DNA from: Pseudomonas vlassakiae
GTDB taxonomy: Bacteria > Pseudomonadota > Gammaproteobacteria > Pseudomonadales > Pseudomonadaceae
Assembly (NCBI RefSeq): GCF_014269035.2
Contig: NZ_JABWRP020000013.1
Coordinates: 1-64,000 of the forward strand
Length of the DNA: 64,000 nucleotides
Reading direction: 5' to 3'
In this document: piece by piece, positions 17,635-27,097 of the stretch
Layout: each line of letters begins with the position of its first letter
How positions within the stretch are numbered: the first letter of the stretch is position 1
Notes under the pieces: generated by a model
Told to the model about the DNA's origin: nothing
Databases searched by the model: none
The model's input: only the letters and a program-made list of their open reading frames with translations
Translations under genes and position numbers: made by a program

Positions 17635-18055
17635 ATCTTGTTGAATCCATCCGCGGCTCGTGCTCATGTGCAATTTGAAATGGAGTCTGTCTGATCACAG
17701 TTCCGAGTGCGGCTAGATGCCCATTCAAATTGCAAGATGAGAGGTGGCAGATGACATATCGCGTTATTGCAGCAAGATCAAGGCTTGTCGATGAATCCGG
17801 CCAGGGGCCGCAGCTTTTGGCACGTTGACCTTTCACCATGATCCTAAGTGCTATGCATGATCCGTAGCTCGTGACGGTCTTGATATTTGCCGACGATGGC
17901 TAGGTGCAGCTGTGTGCAGCTCGGCCACTGGCGTGATTGGTAGCAGTGTGCAATGCCTTGTGATCCTGGCCAGCTCGTGGCGTTCTGCAACTGGCCGGCA
18001 AGGTGATCATTTGGATCAAGCTGAGCGATATGGAAGGAGTCGAATGAAGGAGGGT
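17635..18055. other. non-coding interval with an imperfect inverted repeat
   Basis: Between the convergent ridA-like and soxG genes. Positions 17669-17683 and 17721-17734 form an imperfect inverted repeat around CAATTTGAA / TTCAAATTG. No frame is recognisable as a gene. It might be what is left of an insertion, but no transposase was seen. Confidence 0.35.
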
Positions 18056-18093
18056 AAGCGCTGGTTACCTGAAATTATTGGTCACCAGCGCTT
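18056..18093 (-). terminator. hairpin after the sarcosine oxidase operon
   Basis: 10-bp perfect inverted repeat AAGCGCTGGT / ACCAGCGCTT with an 18-base loop, 16 bases after the soxG stop. No clear T tract on the minus strand, so it may stabilise the mRNA end and not act as a full terminator. Confidence 0.5.
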
Positions 18094-18108
18094 AGAGCTA
18101 CGCGAGGT

Positions 18109-18681
18109 CTATCGGATGCCGTCTTCCCCAAAAACGACATACTCGCCATTGAACTCACTGAGGGCGTCCATCACTGCCTCAATGAAGTACTCGTGTGAGC
18201 ACCGATCGAACAGCAACTCAAAACGCTGTTTCCCCTCACTGCCCGTGTTGGCCACAACGGCAGTCACCCGAGCAACCTGGGTCTGCGCAATGTGCCCAGC
18301 TGGGAACACAGAGGGCCTGAGGTCGACACCACAAATTTTCGCCATCACTTCAGCGATACGTGGGCCATGAAGTGCAACCCAAGCGTGGCTGTCCTGGCGG
18401 GGAAGCAGGTAGTTGGCCGTGTCGTTAAGCGTCCAGTTCCGCTCTTCCTGAGCAATACGGGCCCCGTCATCAATCTGGCTGCCCAACAGGAAGTATTCGG
18501 TGTTGGACAGCTGCAGTACCAGGGTGCCGTCAGCTTGACGGATGGCACGGTTAGGTTGGCCAGGCAACTCATAGCCCTTGCCGGAAAGGAATGTCGCGCT
18601 GTCCATGCCGCGGAAGCCTACCCGTGGCATGTCGGTGAGATCGAGCATAATATGCTCGGCGGTTAAGCGAGCCATCATCAC
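18109..18681 (-). CDS. soxG: sarcosine oxidase gamma subunit
   Basis: 190 residues similar to SoxG, the small folate-fold subunit of heterotetrameric sarcosine oxidase. It has GFRGMDSATFLSGKGYELP near the start and the family patterns WVALHGPR and FDRCSHEYFIEAVMDAL. It overlaps the soxA stop by 4 bases, so translation is coupled. It is the last gene of the purU-folD-soxBDAG operon. The assignment rests on position and moderate family features. Confidence 0.85.
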   Translation of the reverse strand: MMMARLTAEHIMLDLTDMPRVGFRGMDSATFLSGKGYELPGQPNRAIRQADGTLVLQLSNTEYFLLGSQIDDGARIAQEERNWTLNDTANYLLPRQDSHAWVALHGPRIAEVMAKICGVDLRPSVFPAGHIAQTQVARVTAVVANTGSEGKQRFELLFDRCSHEYFIEAVMDALSEFNGEYVVFGEDGIR

Positions 18682-21575
18682 AACTCCTGACGCTTATTGT
18701 CGCGATCGAAAAATGGAAGTTCCACAACAGTTGCGTCAACGATTCGCCCACCCTCAACGCGGATTGGAAGTCGGGATCCTGGAGCTGCTTGGTTGGCGCC
18801 GGCATAGGCCAGGCCGATGATCAGCCCTTTCGTCTGAGAGAACTCGCAAGAGGTCACGTTGCCGCTGATGTCTTCTCCATCCAACACCAAATGGCCTTCC
18901 AGCGGCTGCTCGCATCCCTTCGGCAGTGTGAAGCCCACTAGCTTCCTGGTGAGTGGCTGCTTCGTCAGGATCTCTACAGATCGCTTCCCCACGAAAAAGG
19001 GCTTCGATTTTCCGACTGCCCAAGTCATATCGATCTCGGCAGGATGCGTCATGCCATCAGTATCCTGGCTGATGATCACGTGCCCTTTCTCCAAGCGAAG
19101 TAATCGTTGCGTTTCGACCCCGAATGGACGGATATCAAATGCCTTGCCGGCTTCCATTAAATCGTCCCAGAGCTTAGCGGCGTGTCGTGCAGGCACGTGG
19201 ATCTCATATCCCAGCTCACCGACAAAGCCGACTCGTAACAATCGCGCCGGGATCCCAGCGACGGTGCCGAGCCTTACGGCGAGATAAGGGAATCCATCGG
19301 GGGAAAGGTCGATATCGCTGCAGAGCTTTTCAAGAACTTTCCTTGAATCTGGCCCCGCCACGTTCACCGCTGAGATCGCGGCGGTCACGTTCGCGATGTC
19401 CACATTGAGACGCCACTGGGCATTCCATTTCAGCATTTGCTGATAGATGCGATCCACGCCGCTGGTAGTTGCAGTGACGTAATAGTGGTTGTCAGCAAAT
19501 CGTGCGCTTACACCATCGTCGACGACCACGCCATGCTCGTTTGTCATCAGTGCATAGCGCGAACGACCGATCGGTTGCTTTGTGAAACCGAAAGTGTACA
19601 TGCGGTTGAGAAGCTCACCAGCATCAGGGCCCCTTACATCCAAGCCGCCCAGAGTAGATACGTCAATGATGCCCACTTTTGTACGCACATGCCTGGCTTC
19701 AGCTTGCATGCACTTCTCGCGCTCACTTGGCTTGCCGTAGTACGCAGGACGCTGCCAGATGCCAGCGGGCATCATTTTGGCGCCTAAGGCGACATGACGC
19801 GAGTGCAAGGGAGTTTGGCGGTATGGGTCGAAAGCGCGGCCTGCAACGTGAGCCAGTTTCTCTGGAGCGAAAGGTGGGCGAGCAGTTGTAACCCCGGTTT
19901 CGCTGACGGATCGGTTAGTCTCTTTTGCTACCAACCGCGCGGTCGGCAATGCGGAGTGTCGCCCCTGCGACGGCCCCATGCCCACGGTCGAGAAGCGTTT
20001 TACCAGTTGGATGTCGCGATAACCGCAGCGGGTAGCATTGACGATGTCGCGCACCTGAAGGTCTTCATCGAAGTCGACGAAATCCTTACCCTTCGGATGA
20101 GGGAAGATTGGCCAAGGGAAGTTGAGGCATGGCTCTCCGACGATGCGCGCCTTCGGCTCGGTCATCGATAGCCCCAAGGCCGATACAGCGTCGATCGCAA
20201 CGTTCCTGCCATCAGCAATCACGTTCTCAAGTTTTTGGTACCCGTTCACCGAGCCGGCAATGCGAAGAATCGGTGGTAGATCTTTAACGCTGAAGCCACA
20301 GGTAATGTCTTCGTAGACGAGCTTCCCACCGGCCTGGCAGAGGAGCTGATACACCGGCATGTAGCCAGCCGACATACAGATCAGGTCACATGCGACGATC
20401 TCGCTCGATACAGCTACGCCACCTTGACCCTCAATACGACGAATGTCTGCGCCGGTGACATGTTTCATGCCCTTGCTGTGAAAAGCTTCGTACACAGTGC
20501 TTTTTATCTTGATCGGAATCCCGCGTTTGGATACGGCCTTGGCAACGGAACGATCATCAGGTTCTGAACGCATGTCCACGACGGATACGACTTCCACGCC
20601 CTGTTCTGCGAGGTCGAGAGCTGCCAAATATCCATCGTCATTGCCAGTCAAGACGATCGCGCGCTGTCCGGGTTTCACGGCGTAGTGGCGCATGAGGCGC
20701 TGAGCCGCACTGGTCAGCATTACGCCGGGTAGGTCGTTATTGCGGAAAATCACTGGCTGATCGAATGCGCCACAAGCAGCGATGCATTGCTGAGCACGAA
20801 CCTTGTACATCCGCTTGTCTTTGATAACCGGAATATAGTTATCAGTGAACCAAGCGTTAGCGGTAGCACCGGTCAGAACGCGAATGTTTTTGTGGGCGTT
20901 CACTCGAGTGATGAGTTCTTCGCGGAGCGCTACTGCCTTTTGTCCTTCGACGTCGAAGCGTGCGTACGTCAGAGAGCCACCCAGTACTGGATTCTCTTCG
21001 ATCAGCAGTACCTGGGCACCCGCCTCAGCAGCGGTCAACGCTGCCTGCAATCCTGCGGGCCCGGCGCCAATCACTGCCAAGTCCGTAAACAGGTAAGCCT
21101 TGTCGTAATACTCCGGCTTGAACTCCAGATCCAGTATCCCAAGACCCGCTTTCTTACGAATTAACGGCTCCCAACGCTTCCAAACACCTTTCGGTTTGTA
21201 GAATGCGCGGTAGTAAAACCCGACCGGCATGAATTTGGAGAATTTGCCTAGGTAGGCATCTTTGTCGCTCTCTAGGTTTCCGTTGCAGTTCTGGGCCGTA
21301 GCCGCGAGACCTGGTGCGATGGGGAAGGTATCCGCCAGTACGTTTGGTTCATGCGGCAACTGCACCAGCGTATTTGCGTCCTGACCTGCCATGGTCAAAA
21401 CACCGCGCGGACGGTGGTACTTGAATGAACGGGACAATAGATGTTGGCCGTTGGCGACGAGAGCGCTCGCGAGGGTGTCGCCCTCTACGCCTTGGAATTC
21501 TCGCCCTTCGAATGTGAAGCGAATCGGCTTATTGCGGTCGATCAGAAGGCCCATTGGGGCGCGCAGGCGAGTCAT
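18678..21575 (-). CDS. soxA: sarcosine oxidase alpha subunit
   Basis: 965 residues, the usual size for the alpha subunit. Order: N-terminal 2Fe-2S-ferredoxin-like fold without its cysteines (RPRGVLTMAGQDANTLV), a nucleotide-binding domain (LAVIGAGPAGLQAALTAAEAG, about 167-187; second dinucleotide motif RAIVLTGNDDGYLAALDLAEQG), and a C-terminal GcvT-like aminomethyltransferase half (GGLDVRGPDAGELLNRMY onward) that binds tetrahydrofolate. The complex demethylates an N-methyl amino acid and puts the carbon on THF as 5,10-methylene-THF. The starts and stops of soxD, soxA and soxG overlap by 4 bases each. The natural substrate may be sarcosine or a bulkier N-methyl amino acid from betaine demethylation. 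Confidence 0.94.
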   Translation of the reverse strand: MTRLRAPMGLLIDRNKPIRFTFEGREFQGVEGDTLASALVANGQHLLSRSFKYHRPRGVLTMAGQDANTLVQLPHEPNVLADTFPIAPGLAATAQNCNGNLESDKDAYLGKFSKFMPVGFYYRAFYKPKGVWKRWEPLIRKKAGLGILDLEFKPEYYDKAYLFTDLAVIGAGPAGLQAALTAAEAGAQVLLIEENPVLGGSLTYARFDVEGQKAVALREELITRVNAHKNIRVLTGATANAWFTDNYIPVIKDKRMYKVRAQQCIAACGAFDQPVIFRNNDLPGVMLTSAAQRLMRHYAVKPGQRAIVLTGNDDGYLAALDLAEQGVEVVSVVDMRSEPDDRSVAKAVSKRGIPIKIKSTVYEAFHSKGMKHVTGADIRRIEGQGGVAVSSEIVACDLICMSAGYMPVYQLLCQAGGKLVYEDITCGFSVKDLPPILRIAGSVNGYQKLENVIADGRNVAIDAVSALGLSMTEPKARIVGEPCLNFPWPIFPHPKGKDFVDFDEDLQVRDIVNATRCGYRDIQLVKRFSTVGMGPSQGRHSALPTARLVAKETNRSVSETGVTTARPPFAPEKLAHVAGRAFDPYRQTPLHSRHVALGAKMMPAGIWQRPAYYGKPSEREKCMQAEARHVRTKVGIIDVSTLGGLDVRGPDAGELLNRMYTFGFTKQPIGRSRYALMTNEHGVVVDDGVSARFADNHYYVTATTSGVDRIYQQMLKWNAQWRLNVDIANVTAAISAVNVAGPDSRKVLEKLCSDIDLSPDGFPYLAVRLGTVAGIPARLLRVGFVGELGYEIHVPARHAAKLWDDLMEAGKAFDIRPFGVETQRLLRLEKGHVIISQDTDGMTHPAEIDMTWAVGKSKPFFVGKRSVEILTKQPLTRKLVGFTLPKGCEQPLEGHLVLDGEDISGNVTSCEFSQTKGLIIGLAYAGANQAAPGSRLPIRVEGGRIVDATVVELPFFDRDNKRQEL

Positions 21576-21868
21576 CGTGCAACCTCCAAGGAGTCAAACT
21601 CCACGCGCTTGTTGAAGACTTCCCGTGGATCGTAAGTACGAATCACTTGGTCGGTCACCGTGTGGCGTTCTGCCAGGAACCAATAGCTTGAAGGTGAGTG
21701 CATCCACCATTCGGTGACGACACCTGCTTCGTTGTCACTATTGAACACGTAGTCAGCCCACTCTTCATCCGAGCAAGTCGACGGGTTGGGCATGGTCTTG
21801 AATTCACCGCCGTACGTGAACTCACTGATGTTGCGCGGCCCATTAAGCGGGCAGGTGAGGATTTTCAT
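21572..21868 (-). CDS. soxD: sarcosine oxidase delta subunit with altered zinc site
   Basis: 98 residues from the ATG at 21868; the longer open frame is not needed and would overlap soxB. It matches SoxD by CPLNGPRNISEFTYGGE and EEWADYVF. In classic SoxD zinc is bound by two Cys near the N-terminus, a His and a further Cys. Here Cys6 and His69 are kept, but the second N-terminal Cys is Asn9 and the last Cys position is Asp73, so the tetrahedral zinc site seems to be lost or rebuilt. It lies between soxB (13 bases) and soxA (4-base overlap). Confidence 0.9.
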   Translation of the reverse strand: MKILTCPLNGPRNISEFTYGGEFKTMPNPSTCSDEEWADYVFNSDNEAGVVTEWWMHSPSSYWFLAERHTVTDQVIRTYDPREVFNKRVEFDSLEVAR

Positions 21869-21881
21869 AGCGTGCTCCGCA

Positions 21882-23120
21882 TTAGTGGCTGGCTGCCGTA
21901 GCGCCCATCTCGTTGACTTGGATGAAACGAGAGAAACGTTCCAGAGCAAATGGGGCGATGAGGTCTGGAGTTTTTTGCGTAGCGATCATTTCGGCCATGG
22001 TTTTGCCGACGATGGGAGTCGCTTTGAAGCCCCAAGTACCCCAGCCCGCATCGAGGTAGTAGTTCTTCACCGGCGACAAGCCCATGATCGGGCTGTAGTC
22101 CGGGGTCATGTCCGTAATACCCGCCCACTGCCGCATCAGCTTTGCATTCGCCAAGAACGGGAACATCTCAATTGCGTGAGCCAGCAAGCTCTCTTTCAGA
22201 TCCAGGGTCGACCGGGTGTTGTAAAGAGGGTAGGGGTCGGAGCCACCGCCAAACACGACCTCGCCTCGACTGGTTTGTTGGACATAGCAATGGAGAGCAG
22301 AGGAACTCACCAACGGATCGAGGAACGGCTTGAAAGGTTGGGTAACCATTGCCTGCAGGGGGTAGGTGTGAATTGGCGCGCGGATACCTGCTTTCTTGAG
22401 CAGCAACGAACTACTACCGGCTACGGCCTGCACCGCACAACCACATCGCACCGTGCCGCGATTGGTCTTGATGGCACGGATCGCACCATTTTCAATCACC
22501 AGATCTTGCACCTCAGTGAGTTGATGGATCTCAACTCCGCGTTTGGCTGCTTCTTTGGCGTAGCCCCAGGCAACGGCGTCATGGCGTGCAGTGCCGCCGC
22601 TCATATGCCACAGACCCGCTAACACCGGAAGGTGGCCAGGGTCGAGGTTCAAGGTCGGCACAAGTTCACGAATCTGCTGCCGATCAATCATCTCGGTTCT
22701 TCCACCGAAGTGTTTGTTTACCTCGGCGCGCTGACGGAATGCACGAACGGTCGCATCGGTGTGCGCAAGAGTGAGTTGGCCGCGCTCGGAGTACATAACG
22801 TTGAAGTCGAACTCGTTCGACAAGTTCTCGTAAAGTTTCACGGACTCGATGTAGAACTTTACGCCCTCAGAAGTCAGGTAGTTCGAGCGGATGACTGCCG
22901 TGTTACGAGCCGTATTGCCGCCCCCTAGATAGGACTTTTCGAGTACCGCAACATTGGTAATCCCGTGGTATTTGGCCAGGTAATAAGCGATTGCTACACC
23001 ATGTCCACCACCACCAATGATGACCACGTCGTAACTCGACTTCAGTTCTTTCGGCGGTGGTAGGTCGGCTTGGCTCGGATATTCGGCACCCAGGCCGTAC
23101 TTCAGGAGATTGAAAGGCAT
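21882..23120 (-). CDS. soxB: sarcosine oxidase beta subunit
   Basis: 412 residues of the DAO superfamily. FAD motif VVIIGGGGHGVAIAYYLA (about 32-49). The GGTARHDAVAWGYA segment carries His180, which corresponds to the His that covalently holds FMN in heterotetrameric sarcosine oxidase. The C-terminal DAGWGTWGFKATPIVG closes the FAD pocket. It holds the substrate-oxidising site of the complex. Its start overlaps the folD stop by 19 bases, so it is coupled to folate-recycling genes. Confidence 0.95.
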   Translation of the reverse strand: MPFNLLKYGLGAEYPSQADLPPPKELKSSYDVVIIGGGGHGVAIAYYLAKYHGITNVAVLEKSYLGGGNTARNTAVIRSNYLTSEGVKFYIESVKLYENLSNEFDFNVMYSERGQLTLAHTDATVRAFRQRAEVNKHFGGRTEMIDRQQIRELVPTLNLDPGHLPVLAGLWHMSGGTARHDAVAWGYAKEAAKRGVEIHQLTEVQDLVIENGAIRAIKTNRGTVRCGCAVQAVAGSSSLLLKKAGIRAPIHTYPLQAMVTQPFKPFLDPLVSSSALHCYVQQTSRGEVVFGGGSDPYPLYNTRSTLDLKESLLAHAIEMFPFLANAKLMRQWAGITDMTPDYSPIMGLSPVKNYYLDAGWGTWGFKATPIVGKTMAEMIATQKTPDLIAPFALERFSRFIQVNEMGATAASH

Positions 23121-23998
23121 GCAGCCTCCTTCGGCGCCTGCGACAGCGCGCGCGCAGCGATGACGGTATTTTTCATGAGGAACGCGATGGTCATTGGGCC
23201 AACACCACCGGGTACCGGAGTAATCGCGGCCGCCTGGGTGGACGCACTTTCGAAGTCGACGTCGCCTACAAGGCGCGACCTGCCGTCTTCTTCAATTCGA
23301 TTGATGCCCACATCGATGACGATGGCACCAGGCTTGAGCCAGCATTTGTCGATCATCCGAGGCCGGCCTACTGCGGCAATGACGATGTCCGCCTGGCGTG
23401 TCAACTCAGCAGCATTTGGCGTTCTGCTGTGTACGATCGTGACCGTGCAATCTGCTTTGAGCAGCAGTGCAGCCATAGGCTTGCCAACGATGTTCGAACG
23501 GCCCACAACCACAGCGTGTTTTCCACGGAGATCGCCGATCGTCTCTTCCAGTAGGTACAGGCAGCCAGTCGGTGTACAGGGCGTCAGTACATCTCGTCCT
23601 TGACTCAGGCCGCCGACGTTTTCAGCATGGAACCCATCCACATCTTTGCCCGGAGCAATGGCCTGCAGTACCTTGGTTTCGCGAATGTGTGCAGGAAGTG
23701 GTAGCTGAAGCAGGATCCCATGGATGCGTGTATCTGCGTTTAGGGCGTGAATAAGAGCCAGTAGTTCGGCCTCGCTGGTGTCCGCCGCCAGCCTGTGTTC
23801 TACGGAGCGTATGCCACACTCGTTAGCACGAAGGATTTTGTTTTTAACGTACACTTGGCTGGCAGGATCTGCGCCCACCAGGATGACTGCCAAGGCAGGT
23901 TGTATGCCATTGGCGGACAATTTCGTTACGTCGCGACTCACCTCGGCTAATACACGCTTGGCCGCGGCCTTCCCATCGATCAAACGTGCCCCGGTCAT
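23102..23998 (-). CDS. folD: bifunctional methylene-THF dehydrogenase / methenyl-THF cyclohydrolase
   Basis: 298 residues, usual FolD length. Seen: SQVYVKNKIL with the catalytic Tyr/Lys (about 48-57), LLQLPLP, KDVDGFH, the NADP-binding VVVGRSNIVGKPMA and the C-terminal PVPGGVGPMT. It converts 5,10-methylene-THF to 10-formyl-THF. As a second copy inside the sarcosine oxidase operon (the housekeeping folD is expected elsewhere) it would process the methylene-THF made by SoxBDAG. It overlaps purU by 4 bases and soxB by 19. Confidence 0.96.
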   Translation of the reverse strand: MTGARLIDGKAAAKRVLAEVSRDVTKLSANGIQPALAVILVGADPASQVYVKNKILRANECGIRSVEHRLAADTSEAELLALIHALNADTRIHGILLQLPLPAHIRETKVLQAIAPGKDVDGFHAENVGGLSQGRDVLTPCTPTGCLYLLEETIGDLRGKHAVVVGRSNIVGKPMAALLLKADCTVTIVHSRTPNAAELTRQADIVIAAVGRPRMIDKCWLKPGAIVIDVGINRIEEDGRSRLVGDVDFESASTQAAAITPVPGGVGPMTIAFLMKNTVIAARALSQAPKEAACLSIS

Positions 23999-24861
23999 TT
24001 GAACACCACCGTGCGATCTCGATTGAGGAATACGCGGTGCTGTAGGTGATAGTTCACAGCGCGAGAGAGTGCGATGGTCTCAGTGTCTCTGCCGACTGCC
24101 ACAAGTTGATCCGCTTCATAGGCGTGATCCACCCGTTGAACCTCTTGTTCAATAATTGGCCCTTCATCAAGGTCGGCTGTGACGTAGTGGGCAGTTGCGC
24201 CGATGAGTTTGACACCGCGCTCATATGCTTGATGATAGGGCTTGGCGCCTTTGAAGCCAGGCAGGAATGAGTGGTGGATATTGATCGCGCGGCCAGAGAG
24301 CTTGCCACACAGATCGTCCGACAAAATTTGCATGTAACGAGCCAGCACGACAAGGTCAGTTCTGGTTTGCTCAATCAAATCCATCAGTGCACATTCTTGT
24401 TCGGGTTTGTTCTCTTTGTTCACCGGGAGGTAAACAAATCGTATCCCCTCACGCTCGGCCATCGGGCGTAGATCCAGATGGTTGGACACGATCGCCGTGA
24501 TTTCCATATGCATTTCGCCACGATTATGGCGGTACAGAATGTCTCTGAGGCAGTGGTCAAACTTACTAACCATGAGCAATACGCGTGTTGGCTTGGTGGT
24601 ATCTACCAACTCCCATTCCATACTGAACCGTTCGGCGACATCGGCAAAGCCGGCCTTCAATTGCTCAACTTCGTCGGCGACACCTTCGTTGAACCGGAAG
24701 ACGGCGCGCATAAAGAATGTTTCACTGCTTTGGTCATCGAACTGAGACATCTCACTGATGTAGCAGTTGGCATCGGCAAGATAGGACGTCACCGCCGCTA
24801 CAATGCCTGAAGTTGCCGGACAGATAACTTTTAGCACGTACATGCTCTTGGGGGTCTGCAT
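23995..24861 (-). CDS. purU: formyltetrahydrofolate deformylase
   Basis: 288 residues. N-terminal ACT domain (MYVLKVICPATSGIVAAVTSYLAD) and C-terminal formyltransferase fold with INIHHSFLPGFKGAKPY, which includes the catalytic Asn-His pair, and the distal Asp in YVTADLDEGPI. It hydrolyses 10-formyl-THF to formate and THF, freeing the cofactor for further demethylation. First gene of the operon; the promoter should lie between 24862 and 25110. Confidence 0.96.
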   Translation of the reverse strand: MQTPKSMYVLKVICPATSGIVAAVTSYLADANCYISEMSQFDDQSSETFFMRAVFRFNEGVADEVEQLKAGFADVAERFSMEWELVDTTKPTRVLLMVSKFDHCLRDILYRHNRGEMHMEITAIVSNHLDLRPMAEREGIRFVYLPVNKENKPEQECALMDLIEQTRTDLVVLARYMQILSDDLCGKLSGRAINIHHSFLPGFKGAKPYHQAYERGVKLIGATAHYVTADLDEGPIIEQEVQRVDHAYEADQLVAVGRDTETIALSRAVNYHLQHRVFLNRDRTVVFK

Positions 24862-25118
24862 CAGATTACCTCGACAAAGGGTGGTTATTCGGCAGTGAAG
24901 AGAAAATTTATAGATGAAGAATCCGGATCTGATGTCCTGTTGGCCCTGCCTGCGCAGGTGTCGCTCGTATAGGGTGATTCAGCGGTTAGAAGCCATTTCC
25001 GTCATGGTAACGTCGTGGTCATGGAAGGGAAGTAGATAGGTCTTAAAATGAGTGTTTATAAGTGAAATAACAGTCGTTCAAAAGCTGCGCTTATGTGCGG
25101 CTGGACGGGCAGTGATAA

Positions 25119-25142
25119 AGCGCCTGCTTGGTATGCAGGCGC
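25119..25142 (-). terminator. terminator-like hairpin after the iclR-type gene
   Basis: Perfect 8-bp stem GCGCCTGC / GCAGGCGC with a 7-base loop, in the 320-base gap between the IclR gene and purU. The rest of this gap would hold the sox operon promoter; no clear operator was seen. Confidence 0.5.
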
Positions 25143-25183
25143 GACTATGTGGCCTAACACCCGCTTGACACGCTAAGAGAAGG

Positions 25184-25987
25184 TTAATTCGACTTGTAGC
25201 CGAGCTGTAGGGAGATCTCGCGAGCGCAACTGATCAGCGCAATCCGCATACTGTCCAATGCCTCTCCTGAAGCTAACATTGCATCAGCTCCGGAGATATT
25301 TATAGCTGCAACAACCTGGCCCAAGTGATTGTAAACCCCTGCCGCAATGGCAGTTGCATAATCAGAACGGCTGATCACCCAGCCTTGAGATCGCGCGTGC
25401 TCCACCTCAATCTTCAATTCTGGCAAGGTCTTCGGCCCCGTCAGAGTATGACTATCCAACCTGGCGTTTTGGTAGATAGCATTCAGTTCGGTTTCGCTCA
25501 GCGCAGTCAGCAATATTTTGCCCATAGCATTGCAATGACAAGGTATCCGCGTTCCAAGGGGGATATTAACGGAAAGGCGCTGAGCGGCGAGCGCACGATA
25601 AACGTACAATGTGTCGAGATGCTCCCTAATACTGAGATGGCAAGACAGCGAAGTAAGGTCTCTCAGGCGATTAAGGTGTGGCATGGCTACGTCGACAATG
25701 TCGCGACTGGCCAGATAGGTGAAGCCCCGGGAGATCAGTTGCGGCCCAAGTTCGTATGAGTTTTTTGCCGTTTTTTGCAGGTACCCCATGCCTTGCAGGG
25801 TTTGGATGATTCTGTAGATCGTGGATACTGTGACGCCCAGTGCTTCGGCTATTTCATTCGTAGAGAGTTCGCGACGTTCGTAAGTGAATAATTCTAATAT
25901 CCTAAGTCCGCGTTGAAGCGCCGGAACGGTGTAATCCGCCTCCTTGTCTATAATGTTTTCCACACCGTTCATAAGTTTAGACTCCAT
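25184..25987 (-). CDS. IclR-family transcriptional regulator
   Basis: 267 residues. N-terminal winged HTH (LRILELFTYERRELSTNEIAEALGVTVSTIYRIIQTL, about 27-64), then the effector domain with CHCNAMGKILLTAL and GVYNHLGQVVAAINISG, typical of IclR. It lies 24 bases after the LysR gene on the same strand and upstream of the purU-sox operon, so either neighbouring set could be its target. Confidence 0.93.
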   Translation of the reverse strand: MESKLMNGVENIIDKEADYTVPALQRGLRILELFTYERRELSTNEIAEALGVTVSTIYRIIQTLQGMGYLQKTAKNSYELGPQLISRGFTYLASRDIVDVAMPHLNRLRDLTSLSCHLSIREHLDTLYVYRALAAQRLSVNIPLGTRIPCHCNAMGKILLTALSETELNAIYQNARLDSHTLTGPKTLPELKIEVEHARSQGWVISRSDYATAIAAGVYNHLGQVVAAINISGADAMLASGEALDSMRIALISCAREISLQLGYKSN

Positions 25988-26011
25988 AGGTCAGGCTGTG
26001 CAGCAAGGCTG

Positions 26012-26992
26012 TTAGATAGGCGGCATCTCAGTGATGCTGTAGGCTTGCCCTTCGACACAAGGCGCCAATAGCTTCATTCTGGGTAAAAGGTGTGAATCGC
26101 AAATGTCGCGGCACAGTGTTGCAACTTGGCTGGGAAGTTCTCGCATTTCCCGATGTCGAGCCAGAAGTGTAATGTATCGAGCGTTTGCGCCGTTGTTTAG
26201 CGGCATCACCCGGATACCTTGCAAAAGCGACGGGTGCTGAAGCAAGCACAATGCCGTAGTGAAAGCCCATCCGCTTCCAGCTTGCACAAATCTGAACAGC
26301 GTTTGTGTGCTGTCCAATTCGTAGGGGGCATTCAGCTCAATGTTAAGTCGGCGCGCGACAATATCAGTCAATATACCAAGCCTGGCTTGGCGGTTGTATC
26401 GAACGAAAGGATATTGCTCGGCGAGTTTTTTCACGTCGTGAGCAACGCTTGATGGGATTGACTCGGGCACCAGCATGACAACCGGGTCGCGAAAGACTGG
26501 ATGGCGCTCAAGTTCCGGGTAGTCAACCATTGGGTCACTGGTAATGAGTATGTCCAGGTCGTGCTCTAGCAGCGCTTTAGAAAGCGGTGAAATTAGTCCA
26601 ATTCTAAGAGCTAGATGCGAGGCAGTGGGTTTAAGGTGCTCCAGCAATATATGGCCAGCGGCTTCGCCGAAGGAATCAATCATGCCGATGCTGAGATGAG
26701 TGGTTCCGTTATTTGAGGCGCTTGCTAACGCAGATAGCATACGCTTTGAATCGTTCAGTATTCTGTCAGCATATTCTTTGAGAATTTGGCCAACTGGAGT
26801 GAGGAGTATTGGCCGTGATCGCCTTACGACGAGCTCAGCTCCGACCTGAACTTCTATCTGCTTGAGGGCTTGAGAAACGGCAGACTGAGTGATCGCAAGG
26901 CGCTCTGCTGCGTGGGTCAGCGTCTGGGATTCAGCCAAAACCGAGAAGATTCTTAATGCACTGATTTCTATGTGTTTTTCGAGTTTCATCAT
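26012..26992 (-). CDS. LysR-family transcriptional regulator
   Basis: About 326 residues from the ATG at 26992 (MMKLEKHIEIS); the frame stays open 19 codons further up. HTH ESQTLTHAAERLAITQSAVSQALKQIE, followed by RRSRPILLTPVG and a substrate-binding domain. It lies about 50 bases after the FAD oxidase stop and likely controls the Rieske/FAD/binding-protein genes upstream on the same strand. Confidence 0.9.
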   Translation of the reverse strand: MMKLEKHIEISALRIFSVLAESQTLTHAAERLAITQSAVSQALKQIEVQVGAELVVRRSRPILLTPVGQILKEYADRILNDSKRMLSALASASNNGTTHLSIGMIDSFGEAAGHILLEHLKPTASHLALRIGLISPLSKALLEHDLDILITSDPMVDYPELERHPVFRDPVVMLVPESIPSSVAHDVKKLAEQYPFVRYNRQARLGILTDIVARRLNIELNAPYELDSTQTLFRFVQAGSGWAFTTALCLLQHPSLLQGIRVMPLNNGANARYITLLARHREMRELPSQVATLCRDICDSHLLPRMKLLAPCVEGQAYSITEMPPI

Positions 26993-27097
26993 TTTGGGCA
27001 CGTCTGAGATCCCTTTGATGATACAACGAACACGCTCCATCAACACCACGTGTTGCGCAAGGTGAACGCGGGCGCCGAGCGCCCGCAGACCGACTAA

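Noticed and set aside
17669..17734. Inverted repeat considered as insertion-sequence ends
   Set aside because: The repeats are imperfect, only 37 bases apart, and no transposase lies between them.
21786..22622. 278-codon + strand frame across soxD/soxB
   Set aside because: Shadow of two clear sarcosine oxidase genes; composition is antisense-like.
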